NCBI GenBank assembly: GCA_964035575.1
Contig: OZ037854.1
Location: 496,001 to 560,000, forward strand
Direction: 5' to 3'
Length of the DNA stretch: 64,000 nucleotides
Source of the DNA: Rhynchopus sp. YZ270_cl-10
Taxonomy: Eukaryota > Euglenozoa > Diplonemea > Diplonemida > Diplonemidae
Shown piece by piece: positions 1 through 9,932 of this stretch. The position numbers and the translations under genes are program-made. The notes beneath the pieces are model-generated. The model was not told the origin of the DNA and searched no databases. It saw nothing but the letters and a program-made list of their open reading frames with translations. How positions within the stretch are numbered: the first letter of the stretch is position 1; every line of letters begins with the position of its first letter.

Positions 1-619
1 GCTTAGGGTCATCTTAAAAGGAGGGGTCCAGCGATTGTGTCTGTTTTTTTTTTTTTTTTTTTTGGAAACGTAAATAGTACCACCTAATCTGTACCCCGCG
101 TATAGGTTGCGTACAGGCCACGTACATACGGTCCTATTCGGTCCTATACGAGGGGTAAAAATCAGATGGTTAGTAGGACGAAACGTAACGTGTTTTATTT
201 TTTTCGCGCCTGCAATAATAGCAGGAGCGTGAATAGGCCATCAAAGGACATTAAACAATCGTTGTTCCCCCTACCGCATTATAAACTTTTCTTTCTTTTT
301 GTTTCTTTTCTTTCCTACTCGACTACATACACCATGCACACAATTGAAGGAGAGAGCCACTCCGTACCCACAGCTCGATTTTGAGCTATATTTTGATGGA
401 AATAGGTGGGGTAGAGTATTTGACATGTTTCCACTGCGACTTTAAAACCTCATCCGCTTGGACCCTAGGTCAAGCGTTATTACCGATTACGAGGGGGGAA
501 AAAAAGGAAGAAGTCGTTAGGCAACATTTTGTACCGCGAAAAAACCCTACGTGGACACAACGGAGATGTGCCTTTGCTCCCAGCCCGTTTTGTATCTTTC
601 AGGATTTTTTTTTGTTTTT
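1..619. other. Gene-free repeat-rich stretch
   Basis: No supportable gene. A fragment of the dispersed hairpin family lies at the very edge (about 1-20), followed by a T run and the palindromic element at 80-169. Open frames at 166-384 and 381-734 are low-complexity and lack any family signature. Confidence 0.6.
80..169. repeat. Short palindromic element, copy 1
   Basis: The ends are inverted copies of each other: CACCTAATCTGTACCCCG on the left and GGGGTAAAAATCAGATGG on the right. Between them lie short iterations of CCTATACG-like words. A longer relative with the same ends is at 13796-13930. It looks like a tiny non-autonomous inverted-repeat element; I see no coding capacity. Confidence 0.6.
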
Positions 620-1424
620 ATTACCGCTTGAGACCATGAATTTCACGCCCCTTAACAAAATCGTGAAGGAGGGGCGTGTAATTTATTTTCCAGTATTACA
701 CGCTCAAAAAATAAATTACACGCTCGAAAAATAAATTACACGCTCAGAAAATCGTAGAACTGAACTCTCGAAAATTTTTTTGGAGGCCTTTGGAGGCCCA
801 ATTTTGCAATTAAAGCCAGAAAAGAGCCATTTTGAGCCATTATAGGGGTCTCAAACGCATTTTTGAGTTAATTTTCTGTAACACACAAACCACAGATTCA
901 CACGTTTTTTTTTTCAAATTTTCATCGAAAAATCCCAAATGAGACCTCCAAAACGTGCGAGGGCACCTTTGGAGAGTGAGTCCGACACGAGTACAAGTGT
1001 CATCACACAGGACGGGGATGTCCCCATGGCACAAACACCACACATACCGGGGGGGTATGGTGGGGGGTCACAGTGAATATCAACATCGGTGATATCCTAG
1101 CTAAAGTTCTGGCTCAAGACGCGCCGTCCAGCGCTAAGAGGCCCACATAAAAAAACTGGATCAAAAGTCATCATCAAAAGTACCCCACCACCCTCATCTC
1201 TATGTACGTAAAAACGGGTTGTGAAATTCATGGTCTCACTTGGTGATAAAATAACATATTACCGTGAATTTATACCAGTATTTCACTTACAGGTGGAAAC
1301 AGCCCTCGGGGTAGCATTTTTGCCCTCGGGCTTCGCCCTCGGACAAAAATGCTGCCCCCTCGGGCTGTTTCCACCTGTGCGTGAAATACTGGAATATAAA
1401 TTCACGGTAATAATATATATTATT
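620..1424 (+). mobile_element. Element R, copy 1 (~800 bp, with short ORF and hairpin)
   Basis: This segment recurs at 5089-5870 and 5871-6634. Shared parts in order: a left end reading GCTTGAGACCATGAATTTCA (inverted as TGAAATTCATGGTCTC near 1222-1245), repeated blocks of AAATAAATTCACGCTC type, a short ORF starting at 939, and a right-hand hairpin at 1291-1377. The hairpin arms start GGTGGAAACAGCCCTCGGGG and the loop is rich in CTCGGGCTTCGCCCTCGG. The element encodes no recognised transposase, so it is probably non-autonomous; its superfamily is unknown. This copy is the most diverged of the three. Confidence 0.8.
939..1076 (+). CDS. Short ORF of element R, copy 1 (45 aa)
   Basis: The ORF starts ATG AGA CCT and encodes a basic N-terminus (MRPPKRARAPLESESD) also found in copies 2 and 3. 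After about 20 residues it departs from the other copies and ends in a glycine-rich tail. The basic start looks like a nuclear-localisation or DNA-binding tail; that is inference. It could be the remnant N-terminus of a longer element protein. Expression is unknown. Confidence 0.4.
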   Translation: MRPPKRARAPLESESDTSTSVITQDGDVPMAQTPHIPGGYGGGSQ

Positions 1425-3066
1425 TCATGGCACTGAGTTGTGTCGTGTGTACCCACCCCACCCCACCCTCTTTCGGATATACTTTCCCTTATTTACGATT
1501 GTGATCAAGGTGCCTAAGCATGAAATGCTTAGAATCATCTAACCGACTTTCCTTTAGTGAGATGAGTGAAACACATTCATCTTACTCTGTTTTTTCTATA
1601 CCAGAAATTAAATTTCTGCTTTTTTTTCAAATAAAAAAAAACCCCCTTTTTTTTTCATTCCGCTGAAGGCCCATGTACCGACATTTCCTCTCTTTTTTGT
1701 GGTCTTCAAATCCAATTTCCCTTCCCTCCCCCACCTTTCATCAGTTCAGTTTGTTAGTCTTCTTCCCTTTTTACTCTTGTGAAAAAGAAAAAAAGAAAAT
1801 AGGGGGGTATAGGGTGGGGGTTTGTGGGGACATTGTAACTGTTTTAAGGGAACGAAGCAGAGGCTTACGTTCATTCTGATAATTTTTTTTCTCTTTTTCG
1901 CGCTTTTGAAATCGATGTTTTATATGAGCAAAAAATACCCCCCCTCCCTTTTCCCTCTATTTTCCTTTTTCTATATTCAAAGGAAAATACACACAATGTC
2001 CCTTAATGTGTCAATTCTTGTTGACAACAGAAGTGTGACACTCCGCCCTTTCATCTGTTTACGTTTGGGGTTTTTTTATTTACAGTGCCTGCATTCCGCC
2101 TATCAACAGCGAGGAGTTTTGCACTTTCAACTTTTTTTTTGGCTCAAAATCTCCCTTTTTTGTACCACAAAATAAGTACAAAACAAAAAAAAAAAGCACT
2201 TTTGGCGTGAGCTACACCATCTTTATTTTTTTTTTAATTTCTCCTTTACAGACACGGGTTTTGTCACCCCTTATTTCGGGGGTGGTATTTTTATTTTTTT
2301 TCTCTCTGAAGAACGTTGTTTTTTTTTTTCGTGAACATTTCATCTTTTAGTGATTTCTTTTTCTTTTTTTTGTTTCTCCCCCAGAGAGGACGACGCTTGT
2401 ACCTGCGTGAGTTGCAAGCTCTCCGCCCACCCCGTGTCAGACGAGGGTTCCTCATGTCCCCATCTCTGCCACTCTCTGTATGGATTGAGGTTTGCTGTCT
2501 GTAACGTATCCCGGCCTTCAAAAAAAGGTGGAATTTGCGCAGTCAGAACCCCCACCTCTTGAGGTTGGGGGAGAGAGAGGGGGGCGATGCAACAATGAAA
2601 CAAAGAAACCTTCGCTCATTCCGTTTTCGGGCTTATGATCTATCCTCCTGTTCTTTAAAATTTTCTTTTTTTTTGAAGATGTGTACACCAGAGATACACT
2701 CATCAAATCTTCATTCATTTTTTTTCTCTTGCACCTGCCTCCGTTCAAGAGGAATCTGTACGTTTGCAAAAAAAAAAAAAATAATAATAATAATAATAAT
2801 TGAATGTGTGTGTGTGCGAGAGGGCACATGCATGTTCAGTGTCTGTCTGCCTCTTTACTTTTTGTTTCCGGCAGTGTCACCAATACCCTTTTTAAATAGA
2901 GTTTTTTTTTTTTGTATTTTTTTTTGCGTTTTCTGTCCAATGAAAGGAAGGATGCTTTGTGTATGTGGGTCAAGGTTTTTCCCCCCTATCCAATTCCAAT
3001 TAGGTGACAAAGCACGAGGCTTAGAATCACTCAGGATCATCTTCTTTTTTTTTTTTTTTTTTTTTT

Positions 3067-3115
3067 GAAAACTTGGTTGTATTAGTGTAGCCACCCTAGA
3101 GTGTGCTCCACTATA
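3067..3115 (-). repeat. Dispersed repeat M5 (inverted copy)
   Basis: Reverse complement of a ~48 bp block that runs from AGTGGAG to CTACACTAATACAACC and recurs at 47178, 53592 and 56118. This is the only copy on the minus strand and the most diverged. No function is known to me. Confidence 0.65.
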
Positions 3116-3718
3116 TTTTTTTTTTTGCTCGTTCCCATCCCGCCCAGTTTCTCCTTTTTAATGGATTATGTGTGGGAGTAAGATAGACATTCAATTTCTA
3201 AAATACGTGATTTTTACATTTTCCAAACTCGTCTTTCTTGTAGGTGTGACACTATTACACGATTTAGACACCATTTTTTTTTTTTTTTTTTGCAAGGTGA
3301 CTAAGTACGAGAGTTTTTGGTGGTGACAAAGCACAGCAAGGCTTGGGTTGGTATGTTCATTACAAAGTCTTCTTCTTCTCTCCTTCACGCCTTCTTGCAC
3401 TATTGAGGTGTCCGCTAACTATTATTGTATTCCTTGCAAACCAAAAAAAAACAAAGAAAGGGTGCATGCGTTGACCCTCTCAAATACTTTCAATTCTGTG
3501 AACTGAAAGTATATGAATATAATTCCTTTGTACTTTCCCTTCTTTGCATTTGAAAGTATATGAAACATTTTGTTCGATAACCCCCTCGGAGAAATGTCTT
3601 GCGCCTCTACGGGTTTTTTTTGTTTTTTGCGGTATCCCCTTCACATTCTTGAACGAACGGGGGGGAAGATATAATCTGACTTCAGGAGTATCAACAGTGT
3701 AACAATATTAAAGACTGA

Positions 3719-3812
3719 GGCCTTTTTTTCGTGAGTGAGCTTTTTGGAAAGTGGAGATTGCACAAACTGTGGCAACACAACCGAAACTACACTACTCCAA
3801 CAATGTATCAAA
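3719..3812 (+). repeat. Dispersed repeat M6, copy 1
   Basis: A ~70 bp block (AGTGGAGATTGCACAAAC ... ACACTACTCCAACAAT) that recurs at 35674-35768, 53201-53263 and 59211-59277. Here similarity to the 35.7 kb copy extends ~25 bp further upstream. TGGAG and CTCCA near its ends can pair, so an RNA hairpin is possible. Confidence 0.65.
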
Positions 3813-4000
3813 GATAAGGGGTGGTCCCAGAGTTTCCGAAGTTGTCTCATCTCTGACACGCTTTAGGGATTGAGGTGTGACGTTTTCGCGTCTTTTCAAA
3901 AAAAAAAAAAAGTTCTGCCAATCGCGGAGTTCTCCCACCAGTAACAGAGGTACGTTCATCTTACAAGGGTTCTTTTTGGTTGTTACCCTCGAAAATGGGG

Positions 4001-4096
4001 CGTAGAACTGCATGGTTGGGGGGGTCCCAGCCGGTACACCGGTCATTGTACTAAGGTGGATTGTCACAGAAGGAGTGTTGTATTTCAAGTCAACTT
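4001..4096 (+). repeat. Dispersed repeat M3, copy 1
   Basis: Contains CCGGTACACCGGTCATTGTA and ends TTGTATTTCAAGTCAACTTT. It is closely related to 8030-8120, with shorter relatives at 18716, 30843, 41834 and 56534. Better-kept copies carry GTC ACGAGAG GAC, the same loop as the main hairpin family. Confidence 0.6.
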
Positions 4097-4605
4097 TTAT
4101 TTTGCCCGTCCTGGCGAGACATTTTACGGTTTCAACTTCTCTTTTTGTGCTATCCTTTTCACCCCCGTCTCTTGTTCTGTTCATCCATTCAGATCAAATC
4201 AACGCTCTTTTTTTGTAAAATAGGTGTCCTAAAAAAACATACTCCTTCTATTCCTTCTAGCAAGGTGTCCTGAGCATGAGCAGGATTTAGATCTCGTCTG
4301 CTCAAGGCATTTGTAGATGACCAAGCACAGAGGCTTGGGCCCGTCGTATCACTTTCCTTTACTCCCTTTTTTTTTTCAATGAAGTGAAAATGGATTTTTT
4401 TTTTTTGGGGAAAAAGGAGTGAAAAAGAAGCTATGTCAGTTAATAAACCAACAGATTTTCAAATTTAAATGGTGGGTTTTTTTGTGTTTTTTTCAGTACC
4501 GTTCAGAGGATGTATCTCAATAGAACGTCTTTGTACTTTCTTTGAAAGTCACATGAAATTAATTTTCATCAACCCGTTCAGAGCCTCAGCTCCACCCACC
4601 CCTAA

Positions 4606-4719
4606 TGGTGGCAGTATTGTGATGGGAGCCCATTGGAATACGCAAAATACATCAAAACACACGCTGTATTTTGATGTATTTTGCGTATTCCAATGGGCTC
4701 CCATCACAATACTGCCCAC
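4606..4719. mobile_element. Near-perfect fold-back element
   Basis: Arms of about 47 bases (4611-4657 and 4669-4715) are almost exact inverse complements around an ~11-base loop. The arms begin GCAGTATTGTGATGGGAGCC. The arm start resembles that of the fold-back at 7191-7290, so the two are probably related MITE-like hairpin elements. No coding capacity. Confidence 0.8.
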
Positions 4720-5088
4720 CCCCCCTCGAATCTTTTTAACGATACTCGTTTTCATGATACCCCCTTTTTTTTTATTCATTTTCTTTTGGCCCACACAGCC
4801 AAAACTACTAAAATAACCCCCACTCTTTTCCCCCCAATCCCTCTTGCACCCTGCAGGGGGGAAAGGGGTTCTGATGTGAATATGGAACGTTGCCAACAAA
4901 GTGTCACGACTCTTTTCCTTTCAACCCCCTTTTTTTTTGTTTTCATTTTTTGTTTTTACACTGTGTCATGAGATTTTGTGCACTTTGAACCGCACCCTCC
5001 TTGTGGTTGTCTCCACTAAATGCGATTGCTTTTTTCAGGGAAAAAAAAAAATACACGAAAGAAAATAGCGGGTACAATATGGTGTTTT

Positions 5089-5870
5089 ATCCCCGCTTGA
5101 GACCATGAATTTCACGCCCCTTCACAAAATCGTGAAGGAGGTGCGTGAATTTATTTTCCGGTATTTCACGCTCAAAAAATAAATTCACGCTCAGAAAAAT
5201 AAATTCACGCTCAGAAAAATAAATTCACGCTCAGAAAATCGTAGAACTGAACTCTCGAAAATTTTTTTGGAGGCCTTTGGAGGCCCAATTTTGCAATTAA
5301 AGCCAGAAAAGAGGCATTTTGAGCCATTCTGGGGGTCTCAAACGCATTTTTGAGTTAATTTTCTGTATCACACAAACCACGGATTTACACGTTTTTTTTC
5401 CCAAATTTTCATCAAAAAATCCCAAATGAGACCTCAAAAACGTGCGAGGGCACCTTTGGAGAGTGAGTCCGACACGAACACAAGTGACTCATCGTCATCG
5501 TCTTCCTCATCTTCATCAGAAGTACAGCCGCGTAAGCGCCACAAACCCGCTGCACCAGTTCTGGCTCAAGGCGATGTCCAGCGCTAAGAGTTCCACATCA
5601 AAAAACTGAATCAAAAATCATCATAAAAAGAACCACCCCACCCTCGTCTCTTTGTACGTGAAAACGGGTTGTGAAATTCATGGTCTCATTTGGAGATAAA
5701 ATAATATATTTTCGTGAATTTATACCAGTATTTCACTTACAGGTGGAAACAGCCCTCGGGGAAGCATTTTTCCCCTCGGGCTTCGCCCTCGGGAAAAAAT
5801 GCTTCCCCTCGGGCTGTTTCCACCTGTGCGTGAAATACTGGAAAATAAATTCACGATAATAATATATATT
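5089..5870 (+). mobile_element. Element R, copy 2 (direct tandem with copy 3)
   Basis: A 782 bp copy starting ATCCCCGCTTGAGACCATGA and ending in a short AT palindrome. The next copy starts immediately at 5871. It contains the direct blocks of AAATTCACGCTC type, a 53-codon ORF at 5426-5587, and the hairpin at 5741-5826 with a CTCGGGCTTCGCCCTCGG loop. The head-to-tail pair suggests recombination between copies or tandem insertion. Confidence 0.85.
5426..5587 (+). CDS. Short ORF of element R, copy 2 (53 aa)
   Basis: Encodes a basic start (MRPQKRARAPLESESDTN), a run of ten serines, then a second basic patch (QPRKRHKP) and a short tail ending QGDVQR. The copy in element R3 differs by a few substitutions and by one length change that is a multiple of three inside the serine run, so the frame is kept. 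That pattern hints at coding selection. No family is recognised; the two basic patches flanking a serine run suggest a nuclear protein fragment. Confidence 0.5.
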   Translation: MRPQKRARAPLESESDTNTSDSSSSSSSSSSEVQPRKRHKPAAPVLAQGDVQR

Positions 5871-6634
5871 ATCCCCGCTTGAGACCATGAATTTCACGCC
5901 CCTTCACAAAATCGTGAAGGAGGGGCGTGGATTTATTTTCCGGTATTTCACGCTCAAAAAATAAATTCACGCTCAGAAAAATAAATTCACGGTCGAAAAT
6001 CGTAGAACTGAACTCTCGAAAATTTTTTTGGAGGCCTTTGGAGGCCCAATTTTGCAATTAAAGCCAGAAAAGAGGCATTTTGAGCCATTCTAGGGGTCTC
6101 AAACGCATTTTTCAGTTAATTTTCTGTAGCACACAAACCAAGGATACACACCGTTTCCCCCCCCAATTTTCTTCCAAAATCTCAAATGACACCTCAAAAA
6201 CGTACGAGGGCACCTGTGGAGAGTGAGTCCGACACGAACACAAGTGACTCATCGTCATCGTCTTCATCGTCTTCCTCATCTTCATCAGAAGTACAGCCGC
6301 GTAAGCGCCACAAACCCGCTGCACCAGTTCTGGCTCAAGGCGCTGTCCAGCGCTAAGAGTTCAACATAAAAAAACTGAATCAAAAATCATCATAAAAAGA
6401 ACCACCCCACCCTCTTCTCTTTGTACGTGAAAACGGGTTGTGAAATTCATGGTCTCATTTGGAGATAAAATAATATATTATCGTGAATTTATACCAGTAT
6501 TTCACTTACAGGTGGAAACAGCCCTCGGGGAAGCATTTTTCCCCTCGGGCTTCGCCCTCGGGAAAAAATGCTTCCCCTCGGGCTGTTTCCACCTGTGCGT
6601 GAAATACTGGAAAATAAATTCACGATAATAATAT
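5871..6634 (+). mobile_element. Element R, copy 3 (interrupted at its right end by a MITE)
   Basis: Begins exactly where copy 2 ends and carries the same parts: ORF at 6186-6356 and hairpin at 6510-6595. The terminal AT palindrome is split by the fold-back element at 6635-6853; its remainder continues after 6853. The MITE therefore inserted after the duplication of R. Confidence 0.85.
6186..6356 (+). CDS. Short ORF of element R, copy 3 (56 aa)
   Basis: Homologous to the ORF at 5426-5587: the same basic start (MTPQKRTRAPVESESDTN), a serine run three residues longer, the same QPRKRHKP patch and a tail ending QGAVQR. Differences from copy 2 are mostly single substitutions plus three inserted codons. 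No known domain. It could be a stand-alone element peptide or the leftover N-terminus of a longer protein. Confidence 0.5.
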   Translation: MTPQKRTRAPVESESDTNTSDSSSSSSSSSSSSSEVQPRKRHKPAAPVLAQGAVQR

Positions 6635-6853
6635 GGGTGGCTTTTTTTTGCCCCCCCACGTTTCATTTCACGAAACATTTTTCCGCGGCAAAGACAATTT
6701 TCAGCTCAAAAAAAAAAAAAAAAAAAAAAATTTCCCCTGACAGGGCCTGTGCTCGAAAAAAAAAATTTTTTTTTCTTTCCAGCTGAAAATTGTCTTTGCC
6801 GCGGAAAAATGTTTCGTGAAATGAAACGTGGGGGGGCAAAAAAAATTCACCCA
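6635..6853. mobile_element. Fold-back MITE inserted in element R3
   Basis: Inverted arms of roughly 75 bases begin GGGTGGCTTTTTTTTGCCCC and run through CGCGGCAAAGACAATTTTCA. They surround an A/T-run core around CAGGGCCTGTGC. The insertion interrupts the AT palindrome at the end of R3. The flanks are AT-rich, so a TA duplication (Tc1/mariner-like) is plausible but cannot be told from other short duplications. Confidence 0.8.
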
Positions 6854-7190
6854 TATATAATATTATTACTGAGCTGGGGCTTTTAGCCATGGGTGTTCCG
6901 TATTCCGGGGGTTTTCGGGGGAAAATCGGGTCCCAAGTCTCTTAGTTACCCTTCTGCTCTTTTTTTTCTTCCCTAAGGGAATCCCTGTAGAAAAAAAAGT
7001 GCACGATCCCGAAAGTGGTATTCGTATTCCGTCTTAGGAACACCCATGCTTTTAGCCAGTTTTTTTTTTTTCTCTCCCTTCTGTTTTTTCTCTTTCGAAA
7101 AGTACAATAAAGGACAGAACTCACCTCTTGGTGGGATGAGTGTCGATACAAAAAAAAAGGAATGGTAAAAAAGGGGGTAGGTGGTGGTGG

Positions 7191-7290
7191 CTGTACTGAT
7201 AATGGTCCATCACAATACATAATACACATCACAATACAGTTGTATTGTGATGTGCATTATGTATTGTGATGGACCATTATCACAATACAG
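7191..7290. mobile_element. Near-perfect fold-back element
   Basis: Two ~49-base arms meet near 7240 with almost no loop. They are built of overlapping CATCACAATACATAATRCAC words. The arm start is similar to the fold-back at 4606-4719. MITE-like, with no coding capacity. Confidence 0.8.
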
Positions 7291-8029
7291 CGATCACTAG
7301 GGTAGAGGGTGGTAAGATGTTTCGTTCAAATGTGCGCGCACCACAAAAAGAAAAAAAAATCAATGCTAGAAAAAAAAAGGGGGAAAGCAGATCTTCCCCC
7401 TCGCCTTTGCATTTTGTAGGAGTACACTGCCAACAGAGCATTTTTTATTCTTCCTTTTTTTTTTTTTTTGTATTTCACATTTTCCTCTTTTTTTCTCCAA
7501 AATAAGGTGGGCACTGTGATGCTTAAGTTCATCGTACGGATTTCCTCTCCCTGCCACCCTTTTTTTGGGAGGGTTTTTTGGGGGTTTTTGGGGGGACAAA
7601 CGGGTGTCCTTTGGGGGTTTTTGGGGGTTCTTCAGGGCTATTACAGTCAGGCTTTAGTTCATCTTGCAATTATTTTTAAAAAAATACAAAAAACAAAAAA
7701 AAATACAAAACAACGTGACTAGGTATGCACACCCATCCCATATTACCCACTTCCCTCTGGCATACACAGAACCAGTAACATTTTTCACGACACCCCTCAT
7801 ATTCCCCCCCTTCAGTTTGGCGCTGACGTACAACAACAACAACAAAAAAGCAATAAAATCATTCCATTTTTTTCCCTCTCCCCCGCACTGCGAAAAATGG
7901 GCAGAGTACCACCCAACCGGACCCTACACATCAAGGCCTAATTACCCTGTGTCTTCAATGACTCCCCGTTCATCTGGCTGATGAGTGGAAGCGGGAGTAG
8001 AGCATATCAGATGTAAGGCACGAAATGGA

Positions 8030-8120
8030 TGTAGGACTGCATGATTCGGGTCCACCCCGGTACACCGGTCATTGTACCAAGGTACACCGTGACGAGCGGG
8101 CTGTTGTATTTCAAGTCAAC
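8030..8120 (+). repeat. Dispersed repeat M3, copy 2
   Basis: Shares ~90 bp with 4001-4096, including ACTGCATG, CCGGTACACCGGTCATTGTA and TTGTATTTCAAGTCAACTTT, followed by a T tract. It lies about 65 bp upstream of the PDZ gene start, so it would sit in the leader or a leader intron. Confidence 0.65.
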
Positions 8121-8183
8121 TTTTTTTTTCTTGCATTTTATAGAAAAGTTTCCTCATCATCTTCCAGATTAAAAAAAAACACA

Positions 8184-9056
8184 ATGTCATTAGCTTCATC
8201 CTTCTCTCGTGCAGATGCACAGGTCGACCGACTGGAGGAGATGATCAATGGGCTTCCTGTCTCCCCTCCAAGAAACCGCAACACAAACGGATTGACACAA
8301 CATGTACAGTACCATTCGCCTGCTGCAGCTGCTCCGGCAGCGACGCCACCAGCACCGACGCCACCTATGTATGTGGACCATCCTTCCCGGGCACAGGTAG
8401 AGGAGTTGACACTGAGTCTGTCGCGTGCGAACACACGGATCGACGATTTGGAGAAGCTGGTGCGTTCCATGATGACGCTGTTCCAGGTCAGCTCCTACGA
8501 GATGCAGCTTGCGAACGAAGGTGTCGACCCACACGCCCGGGTGAAGTGTCTTCACTCGCTCCCCGCCTTTTCGACGATCATTAAAGAGGTGGACCTCCTG
8601 CGCCCTCTCATTGCCCCTGTTGTGCCTGTTCCCGTACCTCCACCGGCGCCGCTCCCTGTGGTGCTCAGAGAAGAGGTGAGAGTTCCTGTTCCAGTTCCTG
8701 TCCCAGCTGCGCCTGCTTTGAGGATACCATGCATTCTTGGTGCAGAGGTGTCAGAATACCATTCACGAGGTGTGAAGGTGGTGACGGTGAACCCAGAGGG
8801 TCCATGTGAAGTGGCGGGGGTGTATTCGGGTGATTTGGTGATAAGTGTTGACAACCACCCGGTGACGTGTAGGGCAGACCTCAGAGGGCTGCTCGCAGGG
8901 TACGAGCCAGGGACCATCGCCACGCTTCTTGTGGAAAGGCATGGGTCGCTTGTGACGCTTCCAATCATGTTTGGCGCAGCACCGACAGTACCGTGGACAC
9001 CAGGCAGAAGGTCTGTTTCGCCGTCACCAAGAGAGTCCCCTGGGCGTGCAATGTAG
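8184..9056 (+). CDS. PDZ-domain protein with coiled-coil N-terminus (290 aa)
   Basis: The first in-frame ATG at 8184 gives 290 residues without introns; the frame is open further upstream but without an ATG-led homologous region. Residues ~8-22 and ~69-98 are heptad-like (QVDRLEEMI; RIDDLEKLVRSMM). Residues ~140-175 are a proline/valine-rich linker. Residues ~183-264 read as a PDZ fold: a VKVVTVNPEGPCEVAGVYSGD core, then GDLVISVDNHPV and an LRGLL helix, typical of PDZ peptide-binding modules. The C-terminal tail is Ser/Pro/Arg-rich. Likely a scaffold protein; its partners are unknown. The PDZ call rests on motif reading and is fairly firm; no orthologue is named. Confidence 0.8.
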   Translation: MSLASSFSRADAQVDRLEEMINGLPVSPPRNRNTNGLTQHVQYHSPAAAAPAATPPAPTPPMYVDHPSRAQVEELTLSLSRANTRIDDLEKLVRSMMTLFQVSSYEMQLANEGVDPHARVKCLHSLPAFSTIIKEVDLLRPLIAPVVPVPVPPPAPLPVVLREEVRVPVPVPVPAAPALRIPCILGAEVSEYHSRGVKVVTVNPEGPCEVAGVYSGDLVISVDNHPVTCRADLRGLLAGYEPGTIATLLVERHGSLVTLPIMFGAAPTVPWTPGRRSVSPSPRESPGRAM

Positions 9057-9932
9057 TGTAGAGGCAATGGGGTCGTGGTGGTTAAGTAGGTTATGACCGT
9101 GTTGTGATGCGCTTCTGAGGTTCAAGTAGTTTTCCCAATTTGGTTACCATTAGTCCAGGCCATTTTTTTTTCTCTTGGTGTGCACAGTGAGGCCATTGAG
9201 TTTGTCTTTTTTGATTGTGTCCATAATCTGCACTTTCCAAAAAATTTCTCTATTTTTTGTACCCGCAGGAGAACCGTCCCTCTGCTTCCTCAAAAGTCGT
9301 GTGTACTTTATATTTTTTCACTTTGTATCCTCTCTCCTTATGCGTTGCTGTTTTATTGTTTTTTTTGTATGCCTTTTTTTTGTACGTAGATAATTGCTAA
9401 AAACCACCGACCCTCTTTTTTTATCACTTGGGCACTTTCCTCGCTCCTTACTGCTGTGGTAGCTCCACGAGGAACGCCAGATATCCATGTTATCTGTAGT
9501 GCCGTTTCTGTTCTATTGGGAGTGGTTTGCCATTACATAACCATTTCCCCTCTACTACGGCCTTTTCACACTTTTGTGGGGAAGCCGCCGAGCACCTTTT
9601 CACCCTCAGGTAGACCTTTCATAGAGTTTCAGGAGGTGCCACAAAGGGCCACAGGATGCAATTTAAACGTCTATCCCAGGGCTTGGGGACGGAGAATGGA
9701 GCCTTTTTCAACACACCCTAACAGCCCCTCTCTCTAAAATGCTTTTTTCGGCAAAAAAAAAAAAAAACAAAAGCCAAAGCAAGGCAGAGAGAACCAATCG
9801 TTTTACAAACTTTTAATCAACCCTACCAGCCCCTCTTACACAATACCCCCTATTACAAAATGGTTGAGGGAAGGTAGAAAATAGTGGAGTAATAAATTAC
9901 CTCTGTTTTCAAAGCGAAACGCGGTTTTCAGC
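9057..9932. other. Spacer between the PDZ gene and the low-complexity protein gene
   Basis: Pyrimidine-rich, with scattered homopolymers and no supportable gene. The ORF at 9456-9737 has mixed composition but no recognised family and no splice context. Confidence 0.5.

Larger units (their letters stand above)
1425..5088. other. Gene-free spacer with dispersed repeats
   Basis: About 3.7 kb without a supportable gene. It is made of T, A and C homopolymers, an (AAT)n tract near 2780-2802, hairpin-family copies at 1509-1539, 3003-3030 and 4316-4346, and the other dispersed families listed separately. ORFs here are proline/phenylalanine/lysine low-complexity translations of homopolymers. Confidence 0.6.
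6870..8183. other. Gene-free spacer upstream of the PDZ gene
   Basis: Contains the fold-back at 7191-7290, G-run tracts near 7560-7630 and the M3 repeat at 8030-8120. No ORF has family-like composition. The stretch just before the PDZ start is pyrimidine-rich with candidate AG acceptors near 8166, so a 5'-UTR intron is possible. Confidence 0.5.

Noticed and set aside
7896-7940. Short ORF MGRVPPNRTLHIKA resembling the start of an RNA-binding protein
   Set aside because: It stops after 14 codons with no GT donor before the stop and no continuing exon was found.
8138-9067. Minus-strand ORFs opposite the PDZ gene (8138-8470, 8196-8555, 8552-9067)
   Set aside because: Shadows of the GC-rich plus-strand coding sequence with low-complexity translations.
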